DNA from: Marsupella aquatica | Taxonomy: Eukaryota > Marchantiophyta | Length of the DNA: 64,000 bases | Direction of reading: 5' to 3' | Assembly: GCA_973895155.1 (NCBI GenBank) | Contig: OZ316894.1 | Location: 24,924,001-24,988,000, forward strand | In this document: in pieces, positions 33,271 through 45,200 of the stretch | Position numbering within the stretch: position 1 is the first letter of the stretch | How the letters are laid out: every line of letters starts with the position of its first letter | Translations under genes and position numbers: made by a program | Notes under the pieces: model-generated | What the model saw: only the letters and a program-made list of their open reading frames with translations | What the model was told of the DNA's origin: nothing | The model's database searches: none

Positions 33271-34710
33271 GCTGAAGATCCTACCCAACTGTGGACTCAA
33301 CTGCGGGCTCAACTGAAGAAACACTTGAGGCCAACTCTAGCTACCATAGATGGACCATGCTCAAGAGACAACTATACAGATTTCCTTTCTCCAAGCAGCA
33401 ACGTAAGACTGAAAACTTTCAGAGTATTGGCACACCAGTAGAAGAATTGGCAGCTATTGGTTATAGCCCGGTGACTCTCAACTTGTGGACATCCTAATCC
33501 ATGCTTCCAAATAGTTGGAAAATGTTTGGCACAATCTGTGATGGAGAGAATAGGTACCACCCTTCAGCTTGAGAATTGATTCCCAGTGAAGAAATATGGA
33601 AAAACCCAAACTGATCAACCATGGATGAGAGCTTATGCTTTCTTGGACTGATCCTTCTGCAATGTTCAACAATGAATTGGCCCTTTCAAAGACAGGTAAG
33701 AAATCATTTTGGATGTGAAAGAATTTTTGGAGGAGGAGCCCACCACTATGGGAAACATCAGTGCCATGGATACAAATTAAAGGAAAGCTTGCAATTACTA
33801 TTCACAAGGCCATTTTGAACAGGACATTGAAGCATGTGGAGCAGACTTGTGAGCTTCAGTTCAAGGCTGGTGGCCTAAGCAGAACAAATGACAAGCAAAT
33901 CTGATTAAATTTGAGGACACTAAGGATATGTTCCTAGGTCATGATCAGGTACTTCATGCTTGCTTAGAAAATTGATTATGATGACAGCCAATACAAGTCT
34001 TGGATACTAGACAAAGGTGCCAGCACACATCTGAATGGAGACAAGAACCGAATCTTTCATTTTGTAAGTATCAATTGGTCCAACCAATGATCTAATCTTT
34101 CATTTTGTATCATACCAATTGGTCCAACCTTGAAGGTAACCAATGTTGGAGAGGCAAGTTACTAATCTAGGTCCTATTATGGGTCTTGCTGTTGGACTTG
34201 GTTGGGGCAGCACACCACATGGACATCATCATAATTGCAATTTTGGATGAAACATTAGAGGAGACAATCCATATGCTTCTACCTTGCACCCCCCCCCCCC
34301 CCCTCTCCCCCTCAAGCGGTTTTGAGGTGGAGAGAGATCTGAGCATCTTTTCCAGAAAGCTTGCAACTTGCTGTATGGATTGAAGCAATCTTCATGTGCA
34401 TGATTGTATTATGACACTATTGATCTTTACCTCCAAAAGATTGGCTAGAATCAAAGTGTTGCTAATAACAACTTATATACTTTTGCAAGATGAGTCTATG
34501 AGCATCATTCTCATTGTCTCCGTTGATGGTCTATTTTCTATTGGCAACAATGTTGCCCAACTTTCAGCCATCCAAGATCAACTCAAGGCCATACTACATA
34601 AAATGAGAGATTTGGGGTTACTCGTTTTAGTTGGATTCAGTTGTACTCCTCTTGGCATTGGCATACATCAGACAAAATATGCTTATGTCAACATACTGAC
34701 TACATAGATG
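33270..34710 (+). pseudogene. Heavily decayed Ty1-Copia gag-pol relic
   Basis: Pieces in Copia order survive in shifting frames. There is a gag-like LKRQLYRF ... VEELAAIG stretch near 33340-33470. A protease-like SWILDKGASTHLNGDK follows near 33998. An RT piece (KACNLLYGLKQSS, near 34358) comes next, then SIILIVSVDGLFSIGN ... MRDLGLL ... KYAYVNIL at 34500-34705. The catalytic DSG is DKG and YVDD is SVDG, and many stops and deletions are present. No LTRs are recognised. A 15-base C run at 34289-34303 lies inside it. Confidence 0.75.
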
Positions 34711-34897
34711 TGATGTGATGGTGGCATGGAAAATTGTAGCCCAGTCATCTGTCCGCTTCTTGATGAATTTCCCTTAGAAGAATAGGCTGCAACTCTTGTT
34801 GATCTTAGCTAACTATCAATACTGCTTCATAGTCTAGAAATTGTTTTATCTAACCAACATGCAATGGAGAAAACATTATATATAATTATGTTGTCAG

Positions 34898-35171
34898 CTT
34901 AAGGGATTAACTTTGTGTATATTAGGAATACTATGTGTGATCTTAGCCTAATATAAATACTCTTATTGAAAAAAACTAAGAATGTTTTTAATTTCAATTT
35001 TAATAACCTATTTTACTTTATGAAAGTTATATAATAAAAATCTCTATACATTTAAGTTTATAATATATTTTTTCCTCCTACTTATTTTTTTTGGAATACA
35101 GTTTCCGTTACAGTTTATTTTTATATTGATTATATAGTTTGTACAGTTGTTGGTCATCGATCCCCCCAAAG
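34898..35171. mobile_element. MITE, family A, 274 bp, diverged
   Basis: It starts CTTAAGGGATTAACTTTGTG and ends in the inverted GGTCATCGATCCCCCCAAAG. Much of the interior aligns with 39097-39385 (AACCTATTTTACTTTAT, TATAATA). The flanking 8-mers do not match, so it is older or the ends have decayed. Confidence 0.65.
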
Positions 35172-36099
35172 TTATGAGTTGTGCGGGGAGTTGTGTCAGT
35201 TGAATTATGCAACAACCACATCAAGCACACTTAGATACCATCATTGAATATATATTTTGCTACAAAAGCACTATGGATTATGACCTGGCTCATCTACTTA
35301 TGAGATGTCCATCTTAATCTGATTGGCTTTATAGATGTTTAATGGGCAATGAGATGAGAAGCAGTTCCAAACACTCAATCTTAAGTGATACTGTATAAAT
35401 AATGTAATTTCAACTTAATAAACGACTAATAACTTGAAGCAACAAGAGACAATCTACAATACATATCCAAATTGACGACAAAAATTTAGAATATAACGCT
35501 TTGCCGTTTGGCTCACAAGAAGCAATCGATGTATGAAGTCTACTTTTGAAGCTAATTAAGGATTCCAAAAATCTATTTTGTTTGGGTAGAACTCACTAAA
35601 AATACAAAAAATCCTAGAGAACCTGCCTCTGGTCACCTTAAGTAAAGGATCAATTAAGCCAGCTAAAAACCTGACATTCCATCCCGCATCCCATACACAA
35701 ATTAAGCACATAGAAGTGCATCACACTCAATCAGAGAACCAGTACTTGTATGTGATGTTTAAGTTTAAGACTATATCTCAATAGAGCTCCAATCAGCCAA
35801 CATGCTTACAAAATCTTTATTAAGGTCTAAATTTGAACAAAATTCTCAAGTCTAGAATTAACCTCAAACCATACACTTCTTGACAACCCGCTTGACAAAG
35901 ACAAGGGCATTGGTCAGGTATGACAATCAAAGATTGAGATTGTGCTACTATAGTCAAAGATAAACGTATGTACCTAGCAACTATGCCACTACCGGGGCGA
36001 CTACCAACTGAGATTGACACCTACCTTATGGGCAAACAATTTTTGGACATCCAAGCCTTACTGGATTATTTTACCGGTATCCATAAAACTACTTTATGT

Positions 36100-36391
36100 C
36101 TTAGGGGCCTCAATCCAAGGGGTGTCCCATATCACACATCAAAATTTGGGGGAATAAACACCCAAAAACTTAAGTTAATAAAGTTTTTTTGAGAATTTTT
36201 TTTACTCTAATCTAATGGAATATTCAAATTTGGTTTTAAAAAACCCTTTGATTCTTATAATTTTCAAAACTGGATTAAAACAACCCTAATATTCTTCAAC
36301 AAAAATTTAAAAGTCTTTCACTAAACCCAATAAAAAACCCTATACTTATTCACACGTGATGGGTTGGAAGAAAAGAAGTGAGAACCCCGGG
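36100..36391. mobile_element. MITE, family B, 292 bp, perfect 8-bp target duplication
   Basis: Ends are CTTAGGGGCCTCAA and the inverted GAGAACCCCGGG. It is flanked on both sides by CTTTATGT (36092-36099 and 36392-36399). The interior aligns with the element at 32003. It is non-coding and AT-rich. Confidence 0.85.
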
Positions 36392-36651
36392 CTTTATGTC
36401 CTTGAACGTAAGTCACTTACAACCCTACTATGACACGCCCTTATGATTTTAAATTAAAAAATGACCCCATAGCATCTAGCATTGTCCAACACTGTCCGAT
36501 GAAGCTAGAGAAGTAGACATGTAAAAATATATAGATAATATACAACAAAAAACTTATAAATATAATTATTATAACGGATGTAAACATCCAAATTTGCATT
36601 TCATCTAGGTTGCACAATTCATCTGGGATTTTGGCCAAAGTTAGATATCTT

Positions 36652-36928
36652 CTTGGGGGCTAGATCACCAAAAATTGTAGGAACCATGTGCAATAAAAAA
36701 TATACATTTTTTTATGGAATTTAGCTAATTTTTTTAAAGTGTATGAGGTATTACAAACTAAAATTTATAGAATATTATTTTATATATACCTTTTAAAAAG
36801 TAAAATAGAAAATTAATATTTGAAATAAAGAATATTCTTAGAATTGTTTTTAATAAAATAAAAATAAAAATATTAAGCTATGATTGCAAGTGATTATCTC
36901 TAAATATACACTAAGTTAACCTCCCGAG
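36652..36928. mobile_element. MITE, family A, 277 bp, inverted orientation
   Basis: Ends are CTTGGGGGCTAGATCACC and TACACTAAGTTAACCTCCCG followed by AG, an imperfect inverted pair. Its sequence is the reverse of the family-A copies at 34898 and 39097. Flanks GATATCTT and TATGTCTT agree at six of eight positions. Confidence 0.72.
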
Positions 36929-38029
36929 TATGTCTTGTAGGGTTCTTTTTCAACTTCTAACAATACCAATCAAAATTTCTCAACATAAAAATTTGTGGAC
37001 AAAGAAATAGATATGACCTCATAGCTTTGAGTTTGCTTCCCTGGTTGGGGCAATGAATACTTAATTGCTCATGGAATCTTGCAGTAAATTACATTGGAAC
37101 TTTAATTGTTACTAGAGAGGGCAGGCATACACAAAGCGGGGTGAGAAAGTATTTTTGTTCATCCATTCCCTTAGGAGTGCCCCTTCCCAGTAAAAACTTT
37201 GCATGGCAAACCTCTATTGTTCCTTTGTCTGTTTGTTTCTTTCTGGGGTGACCTTCATCCCCTTGTGTGTTATTGATTGCCCAACGCTGTTTTTTGAAAA
37301 ACATATTTAAAAAAATACATCTATATAGTGTATAACTAGCATTTGTCAACGTGACTTTTGAGAAGCCAATTTTTTGACAAAAATTTGCGTAGGAATTGAG
37401 GACTGGTAGTACTCTTCGCCCATATTACATAGAGCCTGACCCTTAATTAATACCAAGGGAATGAGTATTGGAGCTCTCGTCTATTGGAGCTCTTGTCTCT
37501 CTTTACACCCGCAAAACATGGACCTGTGGTACATTTCTCTCCACTCTCATCACGAAGGTGATTCTTATTGAAGTTGGCCTACGATAGCTTGCCACATAAC
37601 AGCTTTATACTTCAATCATAATATTGTAGCATATTTTGGAGTATATTTGTACGCAGGTATAGATATAGCTGTCAAAATTCAAAAACTGCAAAATAGGGAG
37701 AAACCACACGGTAGGAATCAAGCTTTAGTGATATTTGAAAGTTTTAGTAACAAATGACTAATGTGAGCCTGAATGAAGAACAATATGAATGGTCTCAAGA
37801 ATGCCTACATGGAGATTCTATGACAAATATAAAGAATGTCCATAATTTACATGTCTGGAAGTAGCTGTCTATAATCTATAGTAATAATAGATCTCCAAGG
37901 AATCTTTATAATAATGATAGTATATGTCTATAATGTGCATTATTAGATTCTATTTCATTGTATGCAAGGCTCACATGCATTTACTACAACAAATTACTAT
38001 GTAAATGGTGAACCAAATCCTCTTTCACC
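36929..38029. other. Gene-free AT-rich stretch
   Basis: No gene or clear repeat is recognised, apart from a doubled GGAGCTCTCGTCT/GGAGCTCTTGTCT near 37470. Confidence 0.4.
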
Positions 38030-39096
38030 AACTCCTCCTCTAGACTGCCCTCCACCACCTCTCTTTCCTAGTGGTGCCCTGCCAGGTCCTTCCTGGCTCA
38101 TCGTGCAGGCCAAAATGCAAACTAAAAGTGCAGCCATTCAGAGTGCAGTTAGTTATAGCCTTTACACCCGCCTTTACATTGTCAAAAATGGTGTTAACAA
38201 CAGGATTCACAACAGTCACATTTGGCAGAGAACAAATGCCTTGAACCTTGAATGAGAGGAATTCAAAGCATCCCAATCTATTGAATTTAAAAAACATTAT
38301 ATGTCATTAAAAACCGGCTCTTGATGAAAGCGTATGGGATTCTCTGCTTCAAAAACTGGCTCCACCACTTCTGCCTCCATAACAATAGCCTCAATCACAA
38401 CTCATCCAGTTCCATCGACCACTGCCTCAGCTTCTTGGATCGGAAGCGATGTGTGAGACTCAATGTCGATGCTAGAACATCTGCTTGACTCTACAGCAGA
38501 CTCAGCCTCTGCACACTCATTCTTGTACGTTAGACTTTGCAAAAGTACACAAGAAAAAAAAACACAAGAAGGAAGTTTTGTGCGCTATAGTAGCCTCCAA
38601 GAAAAAATAGAAAATCTATTGTACATTCTCCAAATTAATACAACCTTCTTAGTTGAAGGCTCTTCAATTGTAAGATCAACCTCCAAGCAAACATTCTTCT
38701 GCTAACCACCATCGATGTGGATTTCATCCCCTTAGCAGTCTCCTCTGTGACAGTTGTAGAATAAGGTGTGCCATCAGCAGCACACCTCGTAGCCGCTCAA
38801 ACTTATCTTTTGCGCTTTGATCATACCTTTCATATGCATCCTAACTCTTGTGTCCTGAAATTTTCATGCCAGCCTTTGGGGGCACACCCTCCGCAGATAT
38901 CAATGAAATGCATGTAGTCCTTCCAGACTTATTAGAAATATCATACCATTAGTCTCAAGACCAACTTCCTGGTGCATAACTCTCAAGCAACCGCCTAGAG
39001 TCTTCTCGCCAAGTCGAGAGATAGAATACCATCCCAATACTATGCATAAGTCCTAGGATTTTTTATACATTGGTAAAACAAAAAAGTAGCACTGGC

Positions 39097-39385
39097 CTCG
39101 GGGGGTTAACTTAGTGTATATTTTGGGGTACCACGTACGATCCTAGCCTAATATAAACACACCTATTTTATAATGAGAATATTCCAAAAACATTCTCTAT
39201 TTTCAATCTTAATGACCTATTTTACTTTATAAAAAGTATATATAATTAGAGAATATTCTATAAATATTGGTCTATAATACCTTCTTTTGCTTTCTACGTT
39301 TTTTAAAAATTTAGCTAATTTCTATGAAAAATACCTATTTTGGATCGCACGTGGTTCCTAAGATTTTTGATAGTCAACCCCCGAG
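39097..39385. mobile_element. MITE, family A, 289 bp, inside the recombinase gene
   Basis: Perfect 8-bp target duplication GCACTGGC at 39089-39096 and 39386-39393. Ends are CTCGGGGGGTTAAC and the inverted GTCAACCCCCGAG; deeper in, GTACCACGTACGATCC pairs with GGATCGCACGTGGTTCC. Removing it brings the recombinase coding pieces on both sides together. The 8-bp duplication suggests hAT-type transposition. Confidence 0.9.
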
Positions 39386-39641
39386 GCACTGGCCCTGATG
39401 TAGTCAATGATTGCTGGCCAGAAGTGCTCTTCATGGCCGTAGTGATCCATAGTGATACGGTAGTTCTTACTAAGTTGCTCATTGTAACGCACGAGTTGTC
39501 CATGGACATCAGTTGCAAACTCAAAATCAGACTTCATTAAGCCATACAATTCCTTTCCACCTCTAATACAATATTGATTCAACAGATAGAACACTGCCCT
39601 CTGCTGCAGCCCTCTGGAGTGCGATTTCACAGTGCAAGAAT

Positions 39642-40100
39642 TGTTGGGTATTTACTCTTACGTCTAGGTTAGGTATGACATGGTTGGTACAACAACGTGG
39701 GTTGGTACAACTACGTGGTTAGGTACAACTACGTGATTAGGTACAACTATGTGGTTAGGTACAACTACGTGATTAGGTACAACTATGTGGTTAGGTACAA
39801 CTACGTGATTAGGTACAACTATGTGGTTAGGTACAACTAAGTTGCACACTATATCATAAGAGGCATGTGTGCTTGGAGAGGTAGAACCAAGGCTCATTGT
39901 TATGGAGCCACTTGAGAGAGATAGGGAGAGCTTACACTGTGGAGACTCGGTATAGCCGACGGGCTTAGAGTTCAGTAAAGCTCTCTTGTGTGTTCCCGTG
40001 GACGTAGCCTCAAGGAGGTGAACCACGTATCTCTTGTGTCGACTATTGTGCGTTGGATGGTTCATGGGCTTGCCGTTGCGATCGTCGTCTATGCTCAGAA
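39642..40100 (+). repeat. 5' LTR of the Copia
   Basis: It holds an internal minisatellite of an 18-bp unit, GGTTAGGTACAACTACGT and its variants (39683-39836), about nine copies, many with an ACGTG core. It ends GCTCAGAA where the 3' LTR ends GCTCAACA. Confidence 0.95.
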
Positions 40101-41254
40101 ATTGGTATCAGAGCATGCTTGGGAGGTGACGTGTGTTCGTGACGGGATTTCATGACGGTTTTTCCAACGTTGAGTGTTGGTGGATTTTCCAGAGTTCCAT
40201 CGCATGGAACTTGGAGTTTATGGGCTCAACGGATAGATCAGGGCAAGAGCTTTCTAACGGTGTGAAGAAATCGTTGAACGGAGCTCGTGGTGCAGAGAGA
40301 TCTAAGTTTTCGTCGTTCTGGATTTTGTGAAGAAAGTTGGCAATCGACTCGGAGGGAGAAGCGTCAAGTGTTTTGACTCAACGGAGAGATTGAGGCAAGA
40401 CGATTGTTTTTGAGTCCGGGATTGGCTCTTTGATGCAAAGAGGAAGGCTAAGCAAAATCAATTACCTTGTTGGACTTGGTGACGGCACCAAGTGCAATTG
40501 ATCAACATTCGTTGTTGACAAGATACCATTTTTTTCTCTTTGAAAAACTGATTCGAAATTGGCTATGGCAATTGAGAGAAATCTGTCATCTTTACCAATT
40601 TTTTTCTCCCTTGTTCTTTCCTCGTTTTGGGTGCTTCTTATATCGATCTTCATCGCCTCGGAGTCTAGTTTCCAAATCTGAAATCGGATCTTGATTTCGT
40701 CAAAACCCGAGTGAGATATCTTGCGTTTGGTGTCGAGGGGTACATTCTGCCGTGTGTATTTTCTGCGCGCGCGACCAGATTTCGACGACGAAGGGTGGTA
40801 GGGGGTTTTGGGGGTTCGAGGACACATGTCAGCCCCTCGATTGTTCTTCCAAAATTCCCACAGGGCCTGTACAAGGGTCATAGAATATTCCAAAAAACCA
40901 GAGAGCTATTTTTTGACCGTCCGACAAAGATTTCATCCGTCGAACGGTAACTTTTTTGGTTATTTTTTGGCGAGGTCGTAGCCATTGAAGTTGGCAATGC
41001 AGCGCACCAATCACATCGCAATTCCGACAACGGGTTGTACTTGGTATTTTGGTTATTCCCTGAGGTGGTCAAAACGGGGGAGTTTCCCAAGGTTTTACCC
41101 ACCTCGACCGAAATTTGAATAACTTTTCCGTCAAATTTCGATTTTGATTTTGGTTTTCAGTATTGGACTCCTAGCTTTGTGGGCTTGGCGGCGGTGTTGA
41201 GTTTCGAGTTTTTTGAGAAGTTGTGAAAAACAACATTTTTTGTGACTTTCTCAT

Positions 41255-42289
41255 ATGAGTGATTCGGAGGAGTTTTTTGAAGACGTGGAACTTGAAGCAC
41301 GAGGATCACCGCGGAGGTTTCAGGGGCAGAGAGAGGAGCAGGAGGAAGAGCACGTGACACCGATACCATCACCGGTGCGGCGTGTGGTGGAGGAAGCAGT
41401 ACTACTACCGGAGCTCACGGTAAAGAAGAAGATGGGGACTTTCAAGCTTGGGGGACCCAAGTATGAAGTGACAAAGTATGATGGGCGCTCTGACTACTTG
41501 CTATGGGAGAAGCAGGTGAAGGGAGTGCTTTATGCGTCAGGGATGGGCCAACTGCTGAGCCCTCGTGAAGACGATGTTGATGAGAAACAATGGGACCGCA
41601 TGCAGGAGCAGGGAGTGTGGTGTGTTACACTCTATCTCATGCCTCCCATCATCAAGCAGTTAGGTGCACATAAGGATTGCATGTCCTTGTTTGCGGAATT
41701 GCAGAGCAAGTATCACCGCAAGGAGTTGTCGAACCGGCTCTACACTTCCTACAAACTGATGAGTTTCAGGATGAAGGAATCTGGTACGAAGTTGCAAGAC
41801 CATGTGGATGCTTTCAACGACATGGTCGTTGACTTGGAAAACCTTGGGGAGACTTTGAATGATGAGACGAAGGCTCTGCAGCTTCTTAGTTCATTGCCTC
41901 CATCTTACCAGTCCCTATCACGAGTGTTGTTGCATCGTGATAGGGATACCATTTCATACAATGACGTGGTAAGTTCTCTGCTTAGTGATGATCTTCAGCA
42001 GAAGATGCACATCACGTCACAGCCTTCATCATCTGGTGCTGCCCTCAATGTTAACCATGGGAGGAGTATGCAGCGACCAACTGGGGACCGTAGAACCCAG
42101 TTTAGATCTAAATCCAGATCTAAATCCAAGGGTAAATCCCCTCAGAGGAGGCAGGTGACATGTTGGAAGTGCAACCAAGTTGGACACTTCAAGCGAGACT
42201 GTAAGGGAAAGGCATCGGAAACTTCATCGGCAAATGTGGCTAGGGCTGATGGAGAAGCTGATTTACTCAATGATGAGTATGTTTTATGA
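41255..42289 (+). CDS. Copia gag polyprotein part
   Basis: An open frame of 344 residues. The middle part has the UBN2/Retrotran_gag_2 features (YDGRSDYLLWEKQVKGVL, KELSNRLYTSYKLMSFRM, LQLLSSLPPSYQSL). A basic linker rich in Arg, Ser and Lys leads to one CCHC zinc knuckle, CWKCNQVGHFKRDC (42161-42202), which binds the element RNA. The frame ends at TGA 42287-42289, and pol continues in the same frame. In most plant Copia elements gag and pol form one frame, so this TGA is either a recent loss or a read-through stop. A CGA-to-TGA change at a methylated CpG would explain it. Confidence 0.92.
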   Translation: MSDSEEFFEDVELEARGSPRRFQGQREEQEEEHVTPIPSPVRRVVEEAVLLPELTVKKKMGTFKLGGPKYEVTKYDGRSDYLLWEKQVKGVLYASGMGQLLSPREDDVDEKQWDRMQEQGVWCVTLYLMPPIIKQLGAHKDCMSLFAELQSKYHRKELSNRLYTSYKLMSFRMKESGTKLQDHVDAFNDMVVDLENLGETLNDETKALQLLSSLPPSYQSLSRVLLHRDRDTISYNDVVSSLLSDDLQQKMHITSQPSSSGAALNVNHGRSMQRPTGDRRTQFRSKSRSKSKGKSPQRRQVTCWKCNQVGHFKRDCKGKASETSSANVARADGEADLLNDEYVL

Positions 42290-45200
42290 AGCCGGGGGTA
42301 TGCCCTGTGCACGTCATCTAGGAGAGCAGATGATGTGTGGATTCTTGATTGTGCTTGCTCTTTTCATATTTGTTACATTCGTGAGTTTTTCAGTTCTTAC
42401 TCTGTTTCAAACGGTTCAGTTCTGATGGGAAATGATCACTCCTGTCAAATTGAGGGAATTGGGTCTGTGAAGATTCAAATGTTTGATGGCGCTGTGCGCA
42501 CAGTGTCCGGAGTCAGGTATGTACCTGGCATGCGTAAGAATCTGATTTCACTCGGTGTGTTGGATTCAAATGGTCATCAATGGAGCGTTATTGATGGTGA
42601 ACTTCAAGTCAGGTCGGGAGAGACAGTGATTTTGAAGGGGAGTAGACAAAAGAATTTGTATGTGTTACAGGGCAATACTGTATGTGGAGAGGCCAATGTA
42701 ACCAAGTCTCACGAGGAGATGACTCAACTGTGGCATTCACGGCTAGGCCACATGAGTGAGAAGGGTTTGGCTATCTTATGGAAGAATGGACTCATTTCTG
42801 ATTTGCAATCTTGTAAATTAGAGTTTTGTGAGCATTGCATTCTTGGAAAGCAGCATCGTCATGCTTTTGGTGTTGGAACTCATCGTTCCAAAGCGGTTCT
42901 TGAGTACATACATAGTGACGTGTGGGGTCCATCCCCGACTCCCTCACACTCTGGAAAGTTGTACTATGTATCATTTATTGATGATTACTCAAGATTTGTG
43001 TGGATTTATTTCATGACGCATAAGTCTGATGTCTTGTCCATTTTTAAGAAGTGGAAGGCCCAGGTGGAGAATCAGACTGGAAACACGATCAAGTGTTTGG
43101 ATACAAGGGTAAAGAGTCTGAGGTCAGACAACGGCGGGGAGTACACTTCAATGGAATTTGAAGAGTACTGTTCAGAACAGGGGATAACTCGCCATCTCAC
43201 CACAGTTTATACTCCGCAGCAGAATGGTGTCGCTGAGAGGCTCAATCGGACATTGTTGGAGCGGTCACGGAGTATGTTGAGCCAATCAGGTTTACCACAA
43301 GAATTTTGGGCAGAAGCTGTCAATACCGTAGCTTATTTGGTAAATCTTTCTCCTTCTAGTGCTATCAATTTCAAAACGCCGTTTGAGATGCGCTATAAGC
43401 GGCAAGCAGACTATCATGGCTTGGTAATTTTTGGAAGTGATGCATATGCTCTCACACCAAAGCAGAATAGGACCAAGTTGGATCCTACCTCCAGGAAATG
43501 TGTTTTTCTTGGGTACCAGAGTGGTGTGAAAGCCTATAGGCTATGGGATCCTATTGCCTGTAAGCTCGTTGTCAGTAGGGATGTTTCCTTCAATGAATCC
43601 AGATTATTGAAGGAGGAGGAGAATACTCAGGTCTCCCGTACTGACAAAGGAAAATCTCCTATCCCGGATCTCGTTGAGGGGGAGATTGGTTATGAGGTGC
43701 ATGACCGGAGAGAAGGAGTTGCTCCAATTATGGAGCTGGTTCCTGTGCCAGAGGAACCAGAGGAGTTTGTTGATGCTGGTGAGCAACAAGTGGATGTTGT
43801 TGAGCTTCAAATTGTACCAGCACACGCAGATCAACCGGAGTCATCGGCTAGAAGAACATCTGGTCGCACTGTACGCGCTCCATCAAGGTATGGACAGTGG
43901 GTTGATTCATCTCAACTGCAAGAGGATGATTTTACAGCTGATGATGAGGGTGATGCGTTAATTTTGGAAGAAGGAGAACCTTCTTCATTTCATGAGGCAA
44001 GTGCTTCAAAAGAGAAGCAGAAGTGGACTACAGCAATGCAAACGGAGATGCAGTCACTAAAGGACAACAAAACTTGGGAGCTTGTTAAGCTGCCTAAGGG
44101 TCAGCAAGTGGTGGACAGCAAGTGGATTTACAAGCTGAAGGATAATTCCATAGGAGGTGGATCGAAGGTCTACAAGGCTAGATTGGTAGCAAAGGGATTC
44201 ACACAAGAGAAAGGTGTGGATTACAATGAGGTCTTCTCACCAGTTGCTAAGTACTCTACAATACGACTATTGTGTGTACTTGTTGTAATGTTTGGTCTGC
44301 TCCTAGATCAGATGGATGTTGTCACAGCTTTCCTCTATGGCACATTGGAAGAGGTGATCTTCATGAGACAACCGCTAGGTTTTGTAAAGAGAGGACAGGA
44401 GGAATTGGTTTGCAGATTGCTGAAATCCTTGTATGGGTTGAAGCAGTCACCAAGACAGTGGAACAAGCGGTTTGACGATTGGATTCGGTCACAAGGTTTT
44501 CACAGAAGTGTATTTGACCCTTGTGTGTATTTGAAACCGGTGAAGAATGTTGTCTTTGGGTTCATTGTTTTAGTACTTTATGTGGATGACATGCTAATTG
44601 CAGCCAAGGATAGGTCTGAGATTGTTAAGCTCAAGGCACTGCTTAGTGCAGAGTTTAAGATGAAGGACTTAGGGCCAGCTAAGAGGATTTTGGGTATGGA
44701 GATCACTAGGGACTTGGAGGCTGGCAAGCTATGGTTGACGCAGAGCAGTTATGCGAGGAAGGTAATTGCAAGGTTCAACATGGAGAATAGCAAGCCAGTA
44801 AGTACCCCGTTGGCTCCACACTTCAAGTTATCATCAGCGTTCTGTCCTACGGATGACACAGAGAAGGGGTTGATGTCAAAGGTTCCATATGACAAGGCAG
44901 TGGGGAGTCTCATGTATTTGATGACTTGCACTAGACCTGATCTTGCCATGGCTATGGGCAAGGTGAGCAGGTACATGTCGAATCCAGGGAAGGTACACTG
45001 GGAAGCAGTGAAGTGGATTATCAGGTACTTGAAGGGTACCGTGGATCATGGTCTTTTATTTGATGCGAATGCAAAGAATGCTAGATCATTGATTGGCTAT
45101 GTAGATTCTGACTATGGACAAGATTTGGACCGAAGGAGATCAACAACAGGATACGTGTTCACACTTGGCGGTGGATGCATAAGTTGGAGGTCTACTTTGC

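Noticed and set aside
39664-40065. Minus-strand protein with VVPNHIVVPNH repeats (also 45776-46213)
   Set aside because: It is the reverse reading of the LTR minisatellite, present in both LTRs.
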